A DNA stretch of 40,272 nucleotides from Verrucomicrobiia bacterium (lineage in GTDB: Bacteria; Verrucomicrobiota; Verrucomicrobiia; Limisphaerales; UBA8199). The position numbers and the translations under genes are program-made. Of this stretch, positions 13,870-23,176 are shown one piece after another (within the stretch, counting starts at the first letter, position 1; every line of letters starts with the position of its first letter). The stretch is from contig DASYZB010000008.1 of assembly GCA_035946615.1 (NCBI GenBank), forward strand, positions 1 through 40,272, given 5' to 3'. The notes below the pieces were generated by a model. That model worked only from the letters and a program-made list of their open reading frames with translations, searched no databases and was not told where the DNA came from.

Positions 13870-16800
13870 TTAGAGATCTGCACCGCCCTTGTCTTTGACC
13901 AACAGGCGCAGTTCCTCGCCATTGCAGCGGATTTCAGGGACATACATGGCGCTTCCGATTACGGGCAGGGCATGAAATCTGCCGGGGACTTCCGCGCGCA
14001 GTTCATAGCGGATTTCCCAAAGGCCTTGCGGCAATTTGTCGATGAACAAGGCGATCTTGCGATCGCGCAGCTCCTGATGCACCCAGCGCGTCTGACCTGT
14101 GTAATCGGTTTCCTCCGGCATGCTGCCCGGCAGGGTTGCCTGAGCGACGCGCATGGATTGGCTGAATTTGTGTTCCAGGGCGCCCGACTTGAGTTGGCGC
14201 GCGTCGAGGGATTCGCCGGTGCGCGCTTCGACCGCTTCCAAGCCGGCCGGCTTGAGGTCTTCGAACAGGAGGTATTGGTAATTATTTTTTGTTTCGATTG
14301 TGAGGACGGTCTCGACGCGCTCGCCGCTCGCGACGCTCTGGCCATCGGCGAGGGGTTGCTTTTCATAGATGTAACCCTTCAGCAACGTGGGGCGGCCAAC
14401 CAGTTTAAAATATTGGCGTTTAACAAAAATCTCGTTGCCGGCGGGCGCAATGGGCTCTTCGAGACTGAAGAATTGGGCAGCGACTGCGAAATAGATGGGG
14501 GTATCGCCGTGTGTGCGGCGAATGCGGATTTCGTTGGCATTGTGTATCAGGCTGGCATCGATGAGAAAGGTGCTGGGGGCGTTGAAGACATCGGCGCCGC
14601 TAATCTTTTTCTTTGCGATGGTTGCGCCATTGACGAGCAATTCGTATTCGACGTCGGATTTAAGTTCACCGCTTTCGCGGAGGTAATCGTTTAGGGCGAG
14701 CACGACGATGGCGGTATCGCGCGTGCTGGACCACTGGGCGGCGCGCCGGTTTTTGATGAGCCAATTGGTGACCGGCTCGATGAGGGCATTTTTGGGGTCG
14801 ATAGCCAGCAAAGCCCTGAGCGCAAAAGCGGTGGCTTCGACCCCTCCTTCGGACCAGTGCCAGTAGATGCCATCCTCACCCCAATGGACGGCGGCAATGG
14901 CGGAGTGTTGAGGAGCGGGCGTGGGGGTACTCGACACCAGGATTGAGCTGTCGGGGCGCTCGTCGCGATTGACGCCGTTTTCGAGGTTCTGGACCAGGAT
15001 TTTGGCATTATCGGTTTTGCCAAAGTTGTGGGCGGCCAGGGCGAACAAGGCGCGAGTGTAAGCATTGAGTTTGTCGCGGTTGTTCCAAAGATTGTCGAAT
15101 GCGTTGGCCTGAAATTTCGAGGGTTGGGCGATGCGCATTGAATGGTTGTAAGCAGCCAGGGCGTGGAGCATCCAGGTTTGCATGTCGAGGTTTTCCTCTT
15201 CATCGACGAGCGTTTTGTCCAGGTAAGAGGCGCCGCGATCAAGGGCGTTCCTTCCGTTGGCAACCGGGAGGCCAGTCTGGGGGTCGGTGCTGGAACCTGG
15301 CGGGGAATCCTTGAGCTGGATTCCGGCATCGCGGGCGAGGGCCAGACCCCAGACGACATAAGCCGTCATCCAATGGTCGCTCTCGCCTTCCTTCCACCAG
15401 CCCCAGCCGCCGTCGGGATGTTGAAAATCATAGAGCCGGTTGAGGCTGGCGTTGATGGTTTTGTCCAGTTCCGCCAGGTCCTTCTTGCCGTTTGGATGAG
15501 TGGCCGCTGCGTGGGCCGGTTCGATGCCCCCAAAGAGCCGGCTCATGATGTCTTCTGGTTGCAAGCCCAGGTCCTTGAGAGTTTTGGCGGTAATGGCGGC
15601 CGGCAGGAACCGGCTCATGGTTTGCTCGGTGCAGCCGTAAGGATAATCGATGAGGTAAGGCAAGGCATCGAGCATGGTGACAGCCATTCTGGGGGTGATC
15701 TGAACGGTGAGGGTGGTCGAGTTGGGCCGGCGTTCCTTCGGCAAATCGAATTTAATGGTGATGTCGTTGGCGCGGGCTTTGCCGGATTTAGCGATGAATT
15801 TCTCGATGCCATGTTCATAGACGAGGTAAGATTTTTCCATTGCATCGGAGTATTTGCCGCCTCGGGCGATGACCTTCAGCTTGACGTTACCGGGATGGGT
15901 GACTTCCGCCGGCCAATCAATCCGTGTTTCGCCGTGCGCAGGGACCGAGACGGTCTCATTACTGGCGTGGCCCAGCTTAAGCCCGCCGAGGGCTGTCAGA
16001 GTGACTTTTGTGTCTATGGGTAAATCGGTGTTATTGTTGAGGACCGCCGAGAGCGTAAGGGTGTCGCCCACGAGAAAAAAGCGGGGTGCTTCGAGCCGGA
16101 CGAGCAATGGCATTTTGGTGCGGGTGGAGGCATTGGCGATGCCAAACTGGTTGGCCTTGGAAGCGACGCGCGCGGTTGCTTTCCAACTGGTCAGGGAATC
16201 GGGGTACCTGACCTTGACCGTAGCCGTGCCGTTTTCGTCAGTCGTAATATCAGGTTGCCAAAAGACTGTTGAGCGGAAATCCGTGCGGACCTGGACGGGT
16301 GCTTGCGCATTGGGAACCTCTTGGGCCGGGGCCGCACCTGCTACCGCGGGCAACGAGGGCAACGCCATATTAAAGGTTTTGAATGCATCCGCTGTTGTAC
16401 CGCTCATAGCGAGGGAGCGTGTGGCTGCTCCAGGTGCTTTCACTTGCAGCGCCCCTCCTCCAATGCCGCCACCGCCGCTCCGATCCAGTTCGTCACTTAG
16501 AGCCAAGTCATCTTTACGCCGGTTCCAGCCCTGCTTGGCGTCTTCGAGGGCTTCCTGTTCCAGCAGCAACTCCCGATCGTCAATGAGTTGGCCCTGCGGG
16601 CCCTTAACAAATTTCGTGTAGCCCTTTTGGTTCATGGTGCTCTGGGTTTGAACCAGCTCCTGGCGTTTTGCGCCGAAAAAAAACTGGCGCGGGTCACCCG
16701 CGTAATCCTGCTGGATGTAGAAGACCGATTCATCAACCAAACCAAAGGCGACCTGGGAGGGGACCGGTTTGCCGCTGTCATCGCGTGTGGTGATGGTAAA

Positions 16801-19800
16801 GATTCCCTCTTCACGCGGTTGGTACTGGGTGCGGTCGGCTTTGACATCCACATTGAGAAAGTTCCTGGTTGGCGGCACGACGACTTGCTTGGAATCAATA
16901 AAGATTTGGCGGTCGGTGACGAGAGTGGCGCTCAGGAAGACGTTGGGGACATGTTTTTCTTCGATGGGCAGCTCGATGAGCTTCACGGCGCCATCGAGGT
17001 GAACGACCTGGTAATTATAGAGGTCTTCACCCTCGACGGTGAACAGGACGTAGCGGTTGTTTGCAGGAACGGCCAGCATGATGGGCGCATTTTGGCCGGC
17101 GCGGAAGGTGTCTTTATCGGCGATGATTTCGAGGCCTCCGTGGCGGTACCCGAGGTCGGTGGTGGCGCCGGTTGCGCACCAGACGGTGGTTTCGGCGGTG
17201 ATCGGCGAAGGAGGCGGAGGGCGTTTGCCGGGGCGTGTTTTGGGCGCGCGGTCTTCGCTGGCCCAGCGGACTCGATAGTAACCTTCGCGTTCCGGGGTGA
17301 AGGTGAGTTCCGCGACGCCATTGGTGTCAGTTTTAAGAGAGCGCGTCAGGATGTCGTCGTGTTGATAGCCCCGGAATTTGAGTTGCCAGCCAGGCTGATT
17401 GGGCTCGGGGGCAGGCGGGAACAACGGGTGAAGGGCGCGGAATCGTTTGAGTTCTTGGCCTTTGACCTCGTGACCATCGGGGTTGAGCCAGGTTTCATAC
17501 CAATAATCGCGAGTGACTTTGACAAGGCCCTCGGCTTGGACCGGTTGTTCATTGGCATCGAGCGCCTTGAACTCGACTTTGACCTTGTCTTGCGGGCGAT
17601 AGAGGTTGTGCGCCGGGTCGGCATAGACGCAATAAAGCTGGCGCGTGACGCGGACATTGCCGCTGCCGATGATTTCGCGCCGACTCGAGTCGGTGACGCG
17701 CGCCTCGATTCGGTAATCGAAATCCTGGTTGACGTTGGGGGGCGTGTCGAAGGTGAGTGTTGCCTTGCCGGCGGCATCGGTTTTGAGAGTTTCACGTTTG
17801 ATAATCTGGCCCGAACCGCCATACCAGCGGTTCCAGCGCGAGTAGCCGCTGTCCATGTCCTCATAAAACCAGGGGTACTCGCGCGGGAAATGCCAGTAAT
17901 GATAAAAGGGATTTTGATAAACGAGGATTTCGATATTGGCATTGGCGACGGGCCCGCCGAAGTAGTAATCGGCTTGGACATTTACTTCGACCTTGTCGCC
18001 CAGGCGGAATGTTTTTTTTAGGCCATGGTCCTCCGGGGTTTGGACGCTGACTTTAAATTCAGGCAGTTTGTATTCCTCGAGCCGGAAGAGGGTGGCATTG
18101 CCCACGGTTCGATTGCGGGAGTCGTTCCACGACTGGCCGGCCTCGTAAAACGTGATGCGATATTCGCCCAGCGGCATTTGCCCGGTCAGGCCGAGTGAGC
18201 CCCAGGCGCTGCCAAAGGCATTGAGCTTGATCTTCTCCTCCTTCACCAGCGCGCCGCGCGGGTCTTCGATGCGAAACAGAATCATCTGATCGGCCGGGGT
18301 GGAATAAACAGAGCCATTGTAGCGGCGGGCGATGAATTTCCATTGAACGGTTTCGTTGGGCCGGTATGCGGGACGGTCGGTGACGGCATAGATTTTCCAG
18401 GAATCAGAATCGCGGGAGTAGCCGTAAGTATTGCCGGCGCTGAAGGCCTGGCGCTCCTTGAGGATGGCACAGGCGAAGAGCTCCGCGTTGTTGGGTTGGC
18501 GCTGGGCCAGGTCGAAGAGCGCCAGACCGTCCTGGCCGGCGGTCTTTTCGTAAGCGCGGGAGTGGTATTGGTTGTCCTGCCACCAGCGTTCCCAGAGCTT
18601 GATCCTGGCGCCGCCCAGGGGTTCGCCATTGAGCGCGTTGCAGAACCAGGCCAGCGCCTGTTTGCCGGAAGTTTTCAGGACCAGGGTTGCATCCGAAACC
18701 AGGAGCAGGTCGCGAGCGCTTTTGCCGCCGCCGCTGGCCTCCAGCACGTAGGCGCCCGGTTTGAGTTTTTCATCCAGGCGAACCGTTTCGCTGCCCGGCT
18801 TGTAATCCCCTTTATCTTCGGGTGTTCGCGACCAAGTTTTGAGTTTCTCGAGCTTCGAGAGGTCGATGGAATTAAGCCAGCTCTCCGAATCATGGAGTCT
18901 GACATCGCGATTGAGTTCGACCGGATAGAGGGCGAGGTCGATTCGTTTGAGGTTGCGCCAGGTCAGAAAGTATTGGACCTCGGAATCGGGCAGGAAAACA
19001 TTCTGGACGCTCAGGCCAACCTGGGGGTCTGTGATGTTATGGATTTGGTTTTGGGCCTGGTCCCAGCAGCGGGTTTGGCCTTTTTGGAATTCGGCGACCA
19101 AACGGCGGAAGAGTTCGAGGGCTTTGACATAATCGGGCTGCTGGAGAACCGAGCCATCCTCATTCCAGACGACGCGGCCCCGATTGAGCATCCACTCGCC
19201 ATAATTATATAGCGCATCGTCATACCAGTCGGTTCCTTTGCCAAGCTTGACAGCGGCTTGAAATTCATCGGGGACCCGGGCGCGCTGGTCCCAATCGCCG
19301 CCCTGGTTTCTGAGGGTCATCGCGACCAGATAATGGGCGTGTGCCTTGTCGTTTTGGGTTTGGGCGATTTTCAGGGCATTGTCGAGAACGTCGAGCGGGA
19401 CGTAATTGCCCCAAGAGCCGTAGGAGTAGTAGGTTTCGACGCCCGGTGGTTTGGCCAGGCGCCAGACGATGTCGAGATAGCGCTGGCGGGCCAGGTTGAT
19501 ATCCGGGGCGCCCGCCCACCAATCGAGGGCAGCCTGGTAGCACGGCCAGGCCGCGCCCCAGTTGTGTTCGTCTCGGCGGACCCAGTGGTAATCGCCCAAG
19601 GATTCCTCGACCTCGGCCCAGACGCGGTCATGGTCCTCGACCCGGGTGATGTCGCGCACCAGTACTTCGAGTTGATGGCGGGCCTCGTCGAGTTTAGTGG
19701 TATCGGCTGTTTTGGTGGCCGCCTGTGAGCGCCACTCGGTATCGGCCAGGCGAAACTTAACCCAGCGGACCTGGGCGGGGGAGAGGTTGGTTGTGAGGGC

Positions 19801-19950
19801 TTTTGTGTAGGCCTCGTGGGCCAAAGCGAAGGATTTGCCGGCGTAGAGTTTTTCGGCCTGGCTTTTTAGCTCCTGGTAGCGGTCAGGTTGCGCCCCGGCG
19901 AGGTGAAAGGCCAGGCACGCTGCGGGCAACAGTGCATTTCTCAGTCTCAT
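13870..19950 (-). CDS. Exported alpha-2-macroglobulin-family protein with thioester motif
   Basis: A 2026-residue protein with a signal peptide (RNALLPAACLAFHLAGAQ), so it is periplasmic or surface-located. Residues about 25-330 look like a TPR-type helical extension. The rest follows bacterial alpha-2-macroglobulins: MG-type strands (YAVTDRPAYRPNETVQWKFI, an MG2-like motif; LYRPQDKVKVEFKALD), a variable Gly-rich bait-like stretch near 1150-1200, the A2M block TVFWQPDITTDENGTATV, then the thioester motif YGCTEQ with Cys about 1440, and an alpha-alpha barrel (DGGWGWWKEGESDHWMTAYV). These proteins trap proteases covalently. Family members are often coded beside penicillin-binding protein 1C; none is next to this gene. 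No lipobox is obvious, in contrast to E. coli YfhM. Confidence 0.9.
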   Translation of the reverse strand: MRLRNALLPAACLAFHLAGAQPDRYQELKSQAEKLYAGKSFALAHEAYTKALTTNLSPAQVRWVKFRLADTEWRSQAATKTADTTKLDEARHQLEVLVRDITRVEDHDRVWAEVEESLGDYHWVRRDEHNWGAAWPCYQAALDWWAGAPDINLARQRYLDIVWRLAKPPGVETYYSYGSWGNYVPLDVLDNALKIAQTQNDKAHAHYLVAMTLRNQGGDWDQRARVPDEFQAAVKLGKGTDWYDDALYNYGEWMLNRGRVVWNEDGSVLQQPDYVKALELFRRLVAEFQKGQTRCWDQAQNQIHNITDPQVGLSVQNVFLPDSEVQYFLTWRNLKRIDLALYPVELNRDVRLHDSESWLNSIDLSKLEKLKTWSRTPEDKGDYKPGSETVRLDEKLKPGAYVLEASGGGKSARDLLLVSDATLVLKTSGKQALAWFCNALNGEPLGGARIKLWERWWQDNQYHSRAYEKTAGQDGLALFDLAQRQPNNAELFACAILKERQAFSAGNTYGYSRDSDSWKIYAVTDRPAYRPNETVQWKFIARRYNGSVYSTPADQMILFRIEDPRGALVKEEKIKLNAFGSAWGSLGLTGQMPLGEYRITFYEAGQSWNDSRNRTVGNATLFRLEEYKLPEFKVSVQTPEDHGLKKTFRLGDKVEVNVQADYYFGGPVANANIEILVYQNPFYHYWHFPREYPWFYEDMDSGYSRWNRWYGGSGQIIKRETLKTDAAGKATLTFDTPPNVNQDFDYRIEARVTDSSRREIIGSGNVRVTRQLYCVYADPAHNLYRPQDKVKVEFKALDANEQPVQAEGLVKVTRDYWYETWLNPDGHEVKGQELKRFRALHPLFPPAPEPNQPGWQLKFRGYQHDDILTRSLKTDTNGVAELTFTPEREGYYRVRWASEDRAPKTRPGKRPPPPSPITAETTVWCATGATTDLGYRHGGLEIIADKDTFRAGQNAPIMLAVPANNRYVLFTVEGEDLYNYQVVHLDGAVKLIELPIEEKHVPNVFLSATLVTDRQIFIDSKQVVVPPTRNFLNVDVKADRTQYQPREEGIFTITTRDDSGKPVPSQVAFGLVDESVFYIQQDYAGDPRQFFFGAKRQELVQTQSTMNQKGYTKFVKGPQGQLIDDRELLLEQEALEDAKQGWNRRKDDLALSDELDRSGGGGIGGGALQVKAPGAATRSLAMSGTTADAFKTFNMALPSLPAVAGAAPAQEVPNAQAPVQVRTDFRSTVFWQPDITTDENGTATVKVRYPDSLTSWKATARVASKANQFGIANASTRTKMPLLVRLEAPRFFLVGDTLTLSAVLNNNTDLPIDTKVTLTALGGLKLGHASNETVSVPAHGETRIDWPAEVTHPGNVKLKVIARGGKYSDAMEKSYLVYEHGIEKFIAKSGKARANDITIKFDLPKERRPNSTTLTVQITPRMAVTMLDALPYLIDYPYGCTEQTMSRFLPAAITAKTLKDLGLQPEDIMSRLFGGIEPAHAAATHPNGKKDLAELDKTINASLNRLYDFQHPDGGWGWWKEGESDHWMTAYVVWGLALARDAGIQLKDSPPGSSTDPQTGLPVANGRNALDRGASYLDKTLVDEEENLDMQTWMLHALAAYNHSMRIAQPSKFQANAFDNLWNNRDKLNAYTRALFALAAHNFGKTDNAKILVQNLENGVNRDERPDSSILVSSTPTPAPQHSAIAAVHWGEDGIYWHWSEGGVEATAFALRALLAIDPKNALIEPVTNWLIKNRRAAQWSSTRDTAIVVLALNDYLRESGELKSDVEYELLVNGATIAKKKISGADVFNAPSTFLIDASLIHNANEIRIRRTHGDTPIYFAVAAQFFSLEEPIAPAGNEIFVKRQYFKLVGRPTLLKGYIYEKQPLADGQSVASGERVETVLTIETKNNYQYLLFEDLKPAGLEAVEARTGESLDARQLKSGALEHKFSQSMRVAQATLPGSMPEETDYTGQTRWVHQELRDRKIALFIDKLPQGLWEIRYELRAEVPGRFHALPVIGSAMYVPEIRCNGEELRLLVKDKGGADL

Positions 19951-20006
19951 AATGTCTTTCTGTTGGACGGAGTTCAGTGCGGAATGCTCCGGCGGTCAAG
20001 CGCGGT

Positions 20007-20038
20007 CGTGAATAACTTCGTGAATAAGCTTTGGATAA
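20007..20038. promoter_or_regulatory. Three DnaA-box-like 9-mers in tandem
   Basis: CGTGAATAA (20007-20015), CGTGAATAA (20019-20027) and TTTGGATAA (20030-20038) lie 11-12 bases apart in one orientation. On the minus strand they read TTATTCACG twice and TTATCCAAA, each one base or so from TTATCCACA or TTATTCACA; TTATCCAAA is the R3 box of E. coli oriC. They sit between the alpha-2-macroglobulin start and a small gene. No dnaA, dnaN or rpmH is near, so an origin is not shown; direct repeats for another regulator are possible. Confidence 0.4.
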
Positions 20039-20071
20039 CTCATAGTTGCAGTTTCCTCGTGAGCAACGATT

Positions 20072-20275
20072 ATGGAGCATATGAACGAGCAGGAATTGCC
20101 CGCCGCGATTGAGATTTACGAAGTCGGCGCGCGGCGGTTGTATGTGAAAATGACCGGTCCCGGTTTTGCGATTTTTGAGGATGAACTGACTCCGGACGAA
20201 TTGATGGCGATTGCGCGGGACATTGCTGCGCGGCGGGAGCAATGTGAGCCGGAGGCGGCCATCTTGACGGCATAA
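20072..20275 (+). CDS. Small acidic protein of unknown function
   Basis: A 67-residue frame from ATG 20072, or from ATG 20081 three codons later, with GGAG just before the latter. The composition reads like a real protein: EIYEVGARRLYVKMTGPGFA forms probable strands, ELTPDELMAIARDIAARREQ a probable helix. I recognise no family. It follows the DnaA-box-like cluster and precedes the end of the convergent nucleotidyltransferase gene by about 35 bases. Confidence 0.5.
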   Translation: MEHMNEQELPAAIEIYEVGARRLYVKMTGPGFAIFEDELTPDELMAIARDIAARREQCEPEAAILTA

Positions 20276-20309
20276 CAGGAGCGCGCCCGTGGCGGTTGAG
20301 TTCTGAGGG

Positions 20310-21035
20310 TCAGGTTTCCCCGGTGCGGGGCCGTCGGCCCATCTTTTGTTGTCGCTGTTGGGCTTCAGCAATCATCTTTTGCAGCTCCCGTAAGTCGCTC
20401 GCGAGGATGTGATGCGCCAGCAAGGCATAAATCGGCTCCAGGTTCGGACGATAGCGCGCGAGCAACTGCTTGACATCGCTCTCATAAAGGTAAACGCGGT
20501 CCCAGTCGAGTTGGCGATAAAGTGACGGCAGCGCATAGAGCTTGAGCACCAGCAAACCGTCCACAGTGGCGGCAGGCACTTCCCTTTCGGCAAACCGGTG
20601 CATGGTGGCAAACCGCTCCTGCACCAGCTTGAACAGTGGATTCGTCGTGAGCAGCAAATCCACCCGCAGACTGCGGAAACTTGCCTTAATAAAAAAGTCC
20701 GCTCGTTCCTCGATGTGCAGCTCCGGCACTGCGCTGAGGGCTTCCACAGACAGAAGCAAATCTACGTCTCGGGTATTCCGGCCTTGCACGTAAGTGAGCA
20801 TGGCGATGCCGCCGACCAGCAGATAGGATACCTTCCGTTCGGCCAGGAGTTTGAACAATTCCAAAGCGTCCTGGGGCAGGGGAGGCGGTGAGTTTCCCGG
20901 CCCAGCTTCCTGGAGCTGTAGAGGCGAATCATTCCATTGGTTGCCGCCCACTTCCCAGGCCTCCAGCAGCACCTGGCCGACGCGCTGAAGACTGACCCCC
21001 GGCGGCAGCGTGACTGTGGATTCATTTTGCTTCAT
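20310..21035 (-). CDS. Nucleotidyltransferase-fold protein (AbiEii-like)
   Basis: A 241-residue protein from ATG 21035. The segment YLLVGGIAMLTYVQGRNT followed by RDVDLLLS (residues about 70-95) is the core of a polymerase-beta-type nucleotidyltransferase: GG, then an Arg-Thr and the D-x-D metal pair. RSLRVDLLLTTNPLF supplies the third acidic residue. The arrangement is like AbiEii/DUF1814-type proteins, some of which are toxins of abortive-infection systems, but no AbiEi-like partner sits beside it, so the role is uncertain. An upstream Met at 21170 would add a stretch that looks non-coding. It is divergent from hflX with about 170 bases between. Confidence 0.68.
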   Translation of the reverse strand: MKQNESTVTLPPGVSLQRVGQVLLEAWEVGGNQWNDSPLQLQEAGPGNSPPPLPQDALELFKLLAERKVSYLLVGGIAMLTYVQGRNTRDVDLLLSVEALSAVPELHIEERADFFIKASFRSLRVDLLLTTNPLFKLVQERFATMHRFAEREVPAATVDGLLVLKLYALPSLYRQLDWDRVYLYESDVKQLLARYRPNLEPIYALLAHHILASDLRELQKMIAEAQQRQQKMGRRPRTGET

Positions 21036-21152
21036 TCGCGGAAGCGAGTATTCACTGGAGCATAGCGATGGAGCGGCGGGGTCGCAAGCACGGTGGGTCT
21101 GGGTCGAATGCCTCAATGCCTCGCCCTTTTTGCTTTCTCCTGGCCGGAATTG

Positions 21153-21161
21153 TGCTATTCT
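21153..21161 (+). promoter_or_regulatory. Putative extended -10 promoter of hflX
   Basis: TGC then TATTCT (21156-21161), the same nine bases as at 9438-9446. It would give an hflX leader of about 40 bases. No good -35 was found at 17 bases; TTGCTT lies at 20. Confidence 0.35.
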
Positions 21162-21206
21162 GATAAGCAACGATAAAACGAAAGAGAGACGCCCAGACGC
21201 GCTGAA

Positions 21207-22505
21207 TTGAAAGCACTGATCGAGACAAGGAACCGCAGAACGGAACGAGTTTTTCTCGTTGGAGTCGAACTAAAGTCCAGGAACGGATGGGACACACACG
21301 ATTCTCTGGAGGAGCTTTCCGAGTTGGCCACAACTGCCGGGGGTGAAGTCATCGGCGATGGCCTGCAGAAGATGGCCGCCCCGTGCGCCGCCACGTTTAT
21401 CGGCAAGGGCAAAGCCGATGAATTTGCCAAAGAGTGCCGCCGGGCCGATGTGGATACCGTTATTTTCGATGACGAATTGTCCCCCGCCCAAAGCCGGAAT
21501 CTGGAAGCGGTTTTCCATTGCAAAGTGCTGGATCGCACGTCGCTGATTTTGGATATCTTCGCGCAGCGCGCCCACACACGGGAAGGCAAATTGCAGATTG
21601 AACTGGCCCAACTGCAGCATCTGCTGCCGCGCCTGACGCGTTTTTGGGGCCACTTGTCCAGGCAAAAAGGCGGCATCGGGATGCGCGGCGGCGAGGGTGA
21701 AACGCAATTGGAAACCGACCGGCGCCGCGTGCAGGACCGGATAGCGCGCATCACGCGCGACCTTGAGGTGGTCCGCCGGCAACGTTCGACCCAGCGCCAG
21801 GCGCGCCAGCGCAATCATTGGGCATTGGCCTCGATTGTTGGCTACACCAACGCCGGCAAATCAACGTTGCTCAATCATTTGACCGGGGCGGGTGTGCTCG
21901 CCGAAGACAAACTGTTTGCAACGCTCGATCCGACCACGCGCCGGCTGCGTCTGCCTACAAACCAAAACGTGCTTTTAACCGATACGGTGGGGTTTATCCG
22001 CAAACTGCCGCACGGCCTGGTCGAGGCCTTCAAGGCAACACTGGAAGAGGTGGTCCAGGCGGACCTGCTGGTGCATGTGGTCGATGTGAGCCATCCACAG
22101 GCGCGTGAACAAATTCAGTCGGTCGATGCAGTCCTTAACGAGATTGGCGCCGAAGGCAAACCGACGCTGATGGTATTTAACAAGATCGACCAACTCAACG
22201 GGGACCGCGGTGTTCTGAGCGGGTTGCTCGAAGGGCATCCCGGCGCCGTTGCTATCTCGGCGGTCACCGGCGAGGGCATTTCTGAGTTGCTGGCCCAGTT
22301 GGGCAGCCAATTGAGGCCTCTGCGCGAATTCATCGAATTATCAGTGCCCCACGGGCAGGCGGGTGTGATAGCCCGGCTGCACGAGGTAGCTCAAGTGGTC
22401 GAACGTCATTACGATGGAGATTACGCCCGTTTCAAGGCGCGCATCCCCCCTCACGCGCGGGATGAGTTTGCGCCTTTTGTGGTGCGGGAATTGCAGACGG
22501 CCTAG
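21207..22505 (+). CDS. hflX: Ribosome-associated GTPase HflX
   Basis: A 432-residue protein with the complete HflX order: an N-terminal nucleotide-binding domain (residues about 15-120, with IGKGKADEFAKEC and FDDELSPAQSRNLE), a helical linker with the family hallmark GGIGMRGGEGETQLETDRR (about 153-171), then a G domain with GYTNAGKST (G1, about 212-220), DTVGFIRKLPH (G3) and NKID (G4), and a short C-terminal domain. HflX splits and rescues stalled ribosomes in stress. The start appears to be TTG at 21207: no ATG or GTG lies near enough, and the next Met falls inside the N-domain. The gene stands alone, without hfq or miaA neighbours. Confidence 0.95.
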   Translation: MKALIETRNRRTERVFLVGVELKSRNGWDTHDSLEELSELATTAGGEVIGDGLQKMAAPCAATFIGKGKADEFAKECRRADVDTVIFDDELSPAQSRNLEAVFHCKVLDRTSLILDIFAQRAHTREGKLQIELAQLQHLLPRLTRFWGHLSRQKGGIGMRGGEGETQLETDRRRVQDRIARITRDLEVVRRQRSTQRQARQRNHWALASIVGYTNAGKSTLLNHLTGAGVLAEDKLFATLDPTTRRLRLPTNQNVLLTDTVGFIRKLPHGLVEAFKATLEEVVQADLLVHVVDVSHPQAREQIQSVDAVLNEIGAEGKPTLMVFNKIDQLNGDRGVLSGLLEGHPGAVAISAVTGEGISELLAQLGSQLRPLREFIELSVPHGQAGVIARLHEVAQVVERHYDGDYARFKARIPPHARDEFAPFVVRELQTA

Positions 22506-22662
22506 GAGCGACGAGATCCCGCGAATCCTCATCTCCGGTTCGGAGAGAGGACTCCGTGGGTCCCCATTAACGCCATTAACCGGAGGTTCTTCGGCAATCA
22601 GTGATGTGAATCGCTCACTTCAGAGAGCCCCCGGTTTTGAATCGCCCACAAGTGGATGGTTT

Positions 22663-23109
22663 TCATTCGCCCGGTGACAGCGGAGACGAGCCGTCCCCGC
22701 CTCTGCCGCGCATGGGATCGAAATAAGGGTAAATGCCGACTGAAACGTATCCATTGCCGCTTGCCGCTCGGAAAAATTTTTGAGGCGCGTCATTGTTGAC
22801 AGGCAGAAACCACAGATTGTTGGTCGAGGGGTCGGGCACGGCAATTTGACCGAACTCCCATTCGGAATCCGTGATGTTGGCCTTGAAAAGCAGTTCATAC
22901 AGGTTCGTTGAAGTGACGTTGTGCAGTTCAAGATCAAATTGATCGGGATTGTTTGTGTCGATCAAAATGGACAGGTAAAGGTCCGTCGGTCCGTAGAGCG
23001 GGCTCGGTCCATCGGGGCTCGCATCCAGTGGGGTCATGGCGGTCATCGCATTGAGGGCGTCGTAATCAACGCCAGTGTCATCATAGACGTAAACCGGATG
23101 AAGGCCGAT
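22663..23109 (-). pseudogene. C-terminal fragment of an exported verrucomicrobial protein
   Basis: A minus-strand frame reads convincingly as protein from LIGLHPVYVYDDTGVDYDAL to the stop: LYLSILIDTNNPDQFDLELH, NVTSTNLYELLFKANITDSE, NLWFLPVNNDAPQKFFRAAS. The ending with QKFFRAAS resembles the C-terminal regions of large exported proteins of this phylum, which often close with a strand like Y/F-Y/F-R. No ATG, GTG or TTG stands near the start of the protein-like part, and upstream the frame enters the antisense of radC. It therefore looks like the 3' remnant of a gene cut by radC's arrival or by a deletion. An unusual start codon cannot be excluded. Confidence 0.55.
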
Positions 23110-23176
23110 TAATGTTTTTTGATTCCAAATAATTTCTTCTGGCGCTTTCCGGCGAGTCGCGGGTAGAGTTCCGGCT

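Noticed and set aside
16588-18021. 477-codon plus-strand frame
   Set aside because: It is antisense to the alpha-2-macroglobulin gene, whose motifs run through the same bases.
20310-21035. An AbiE abortive-infection pair
   Set aside because: Only the nucleotidyltransferase-like gene is present; no AbiEi-like antitoxin gene adjoins it.
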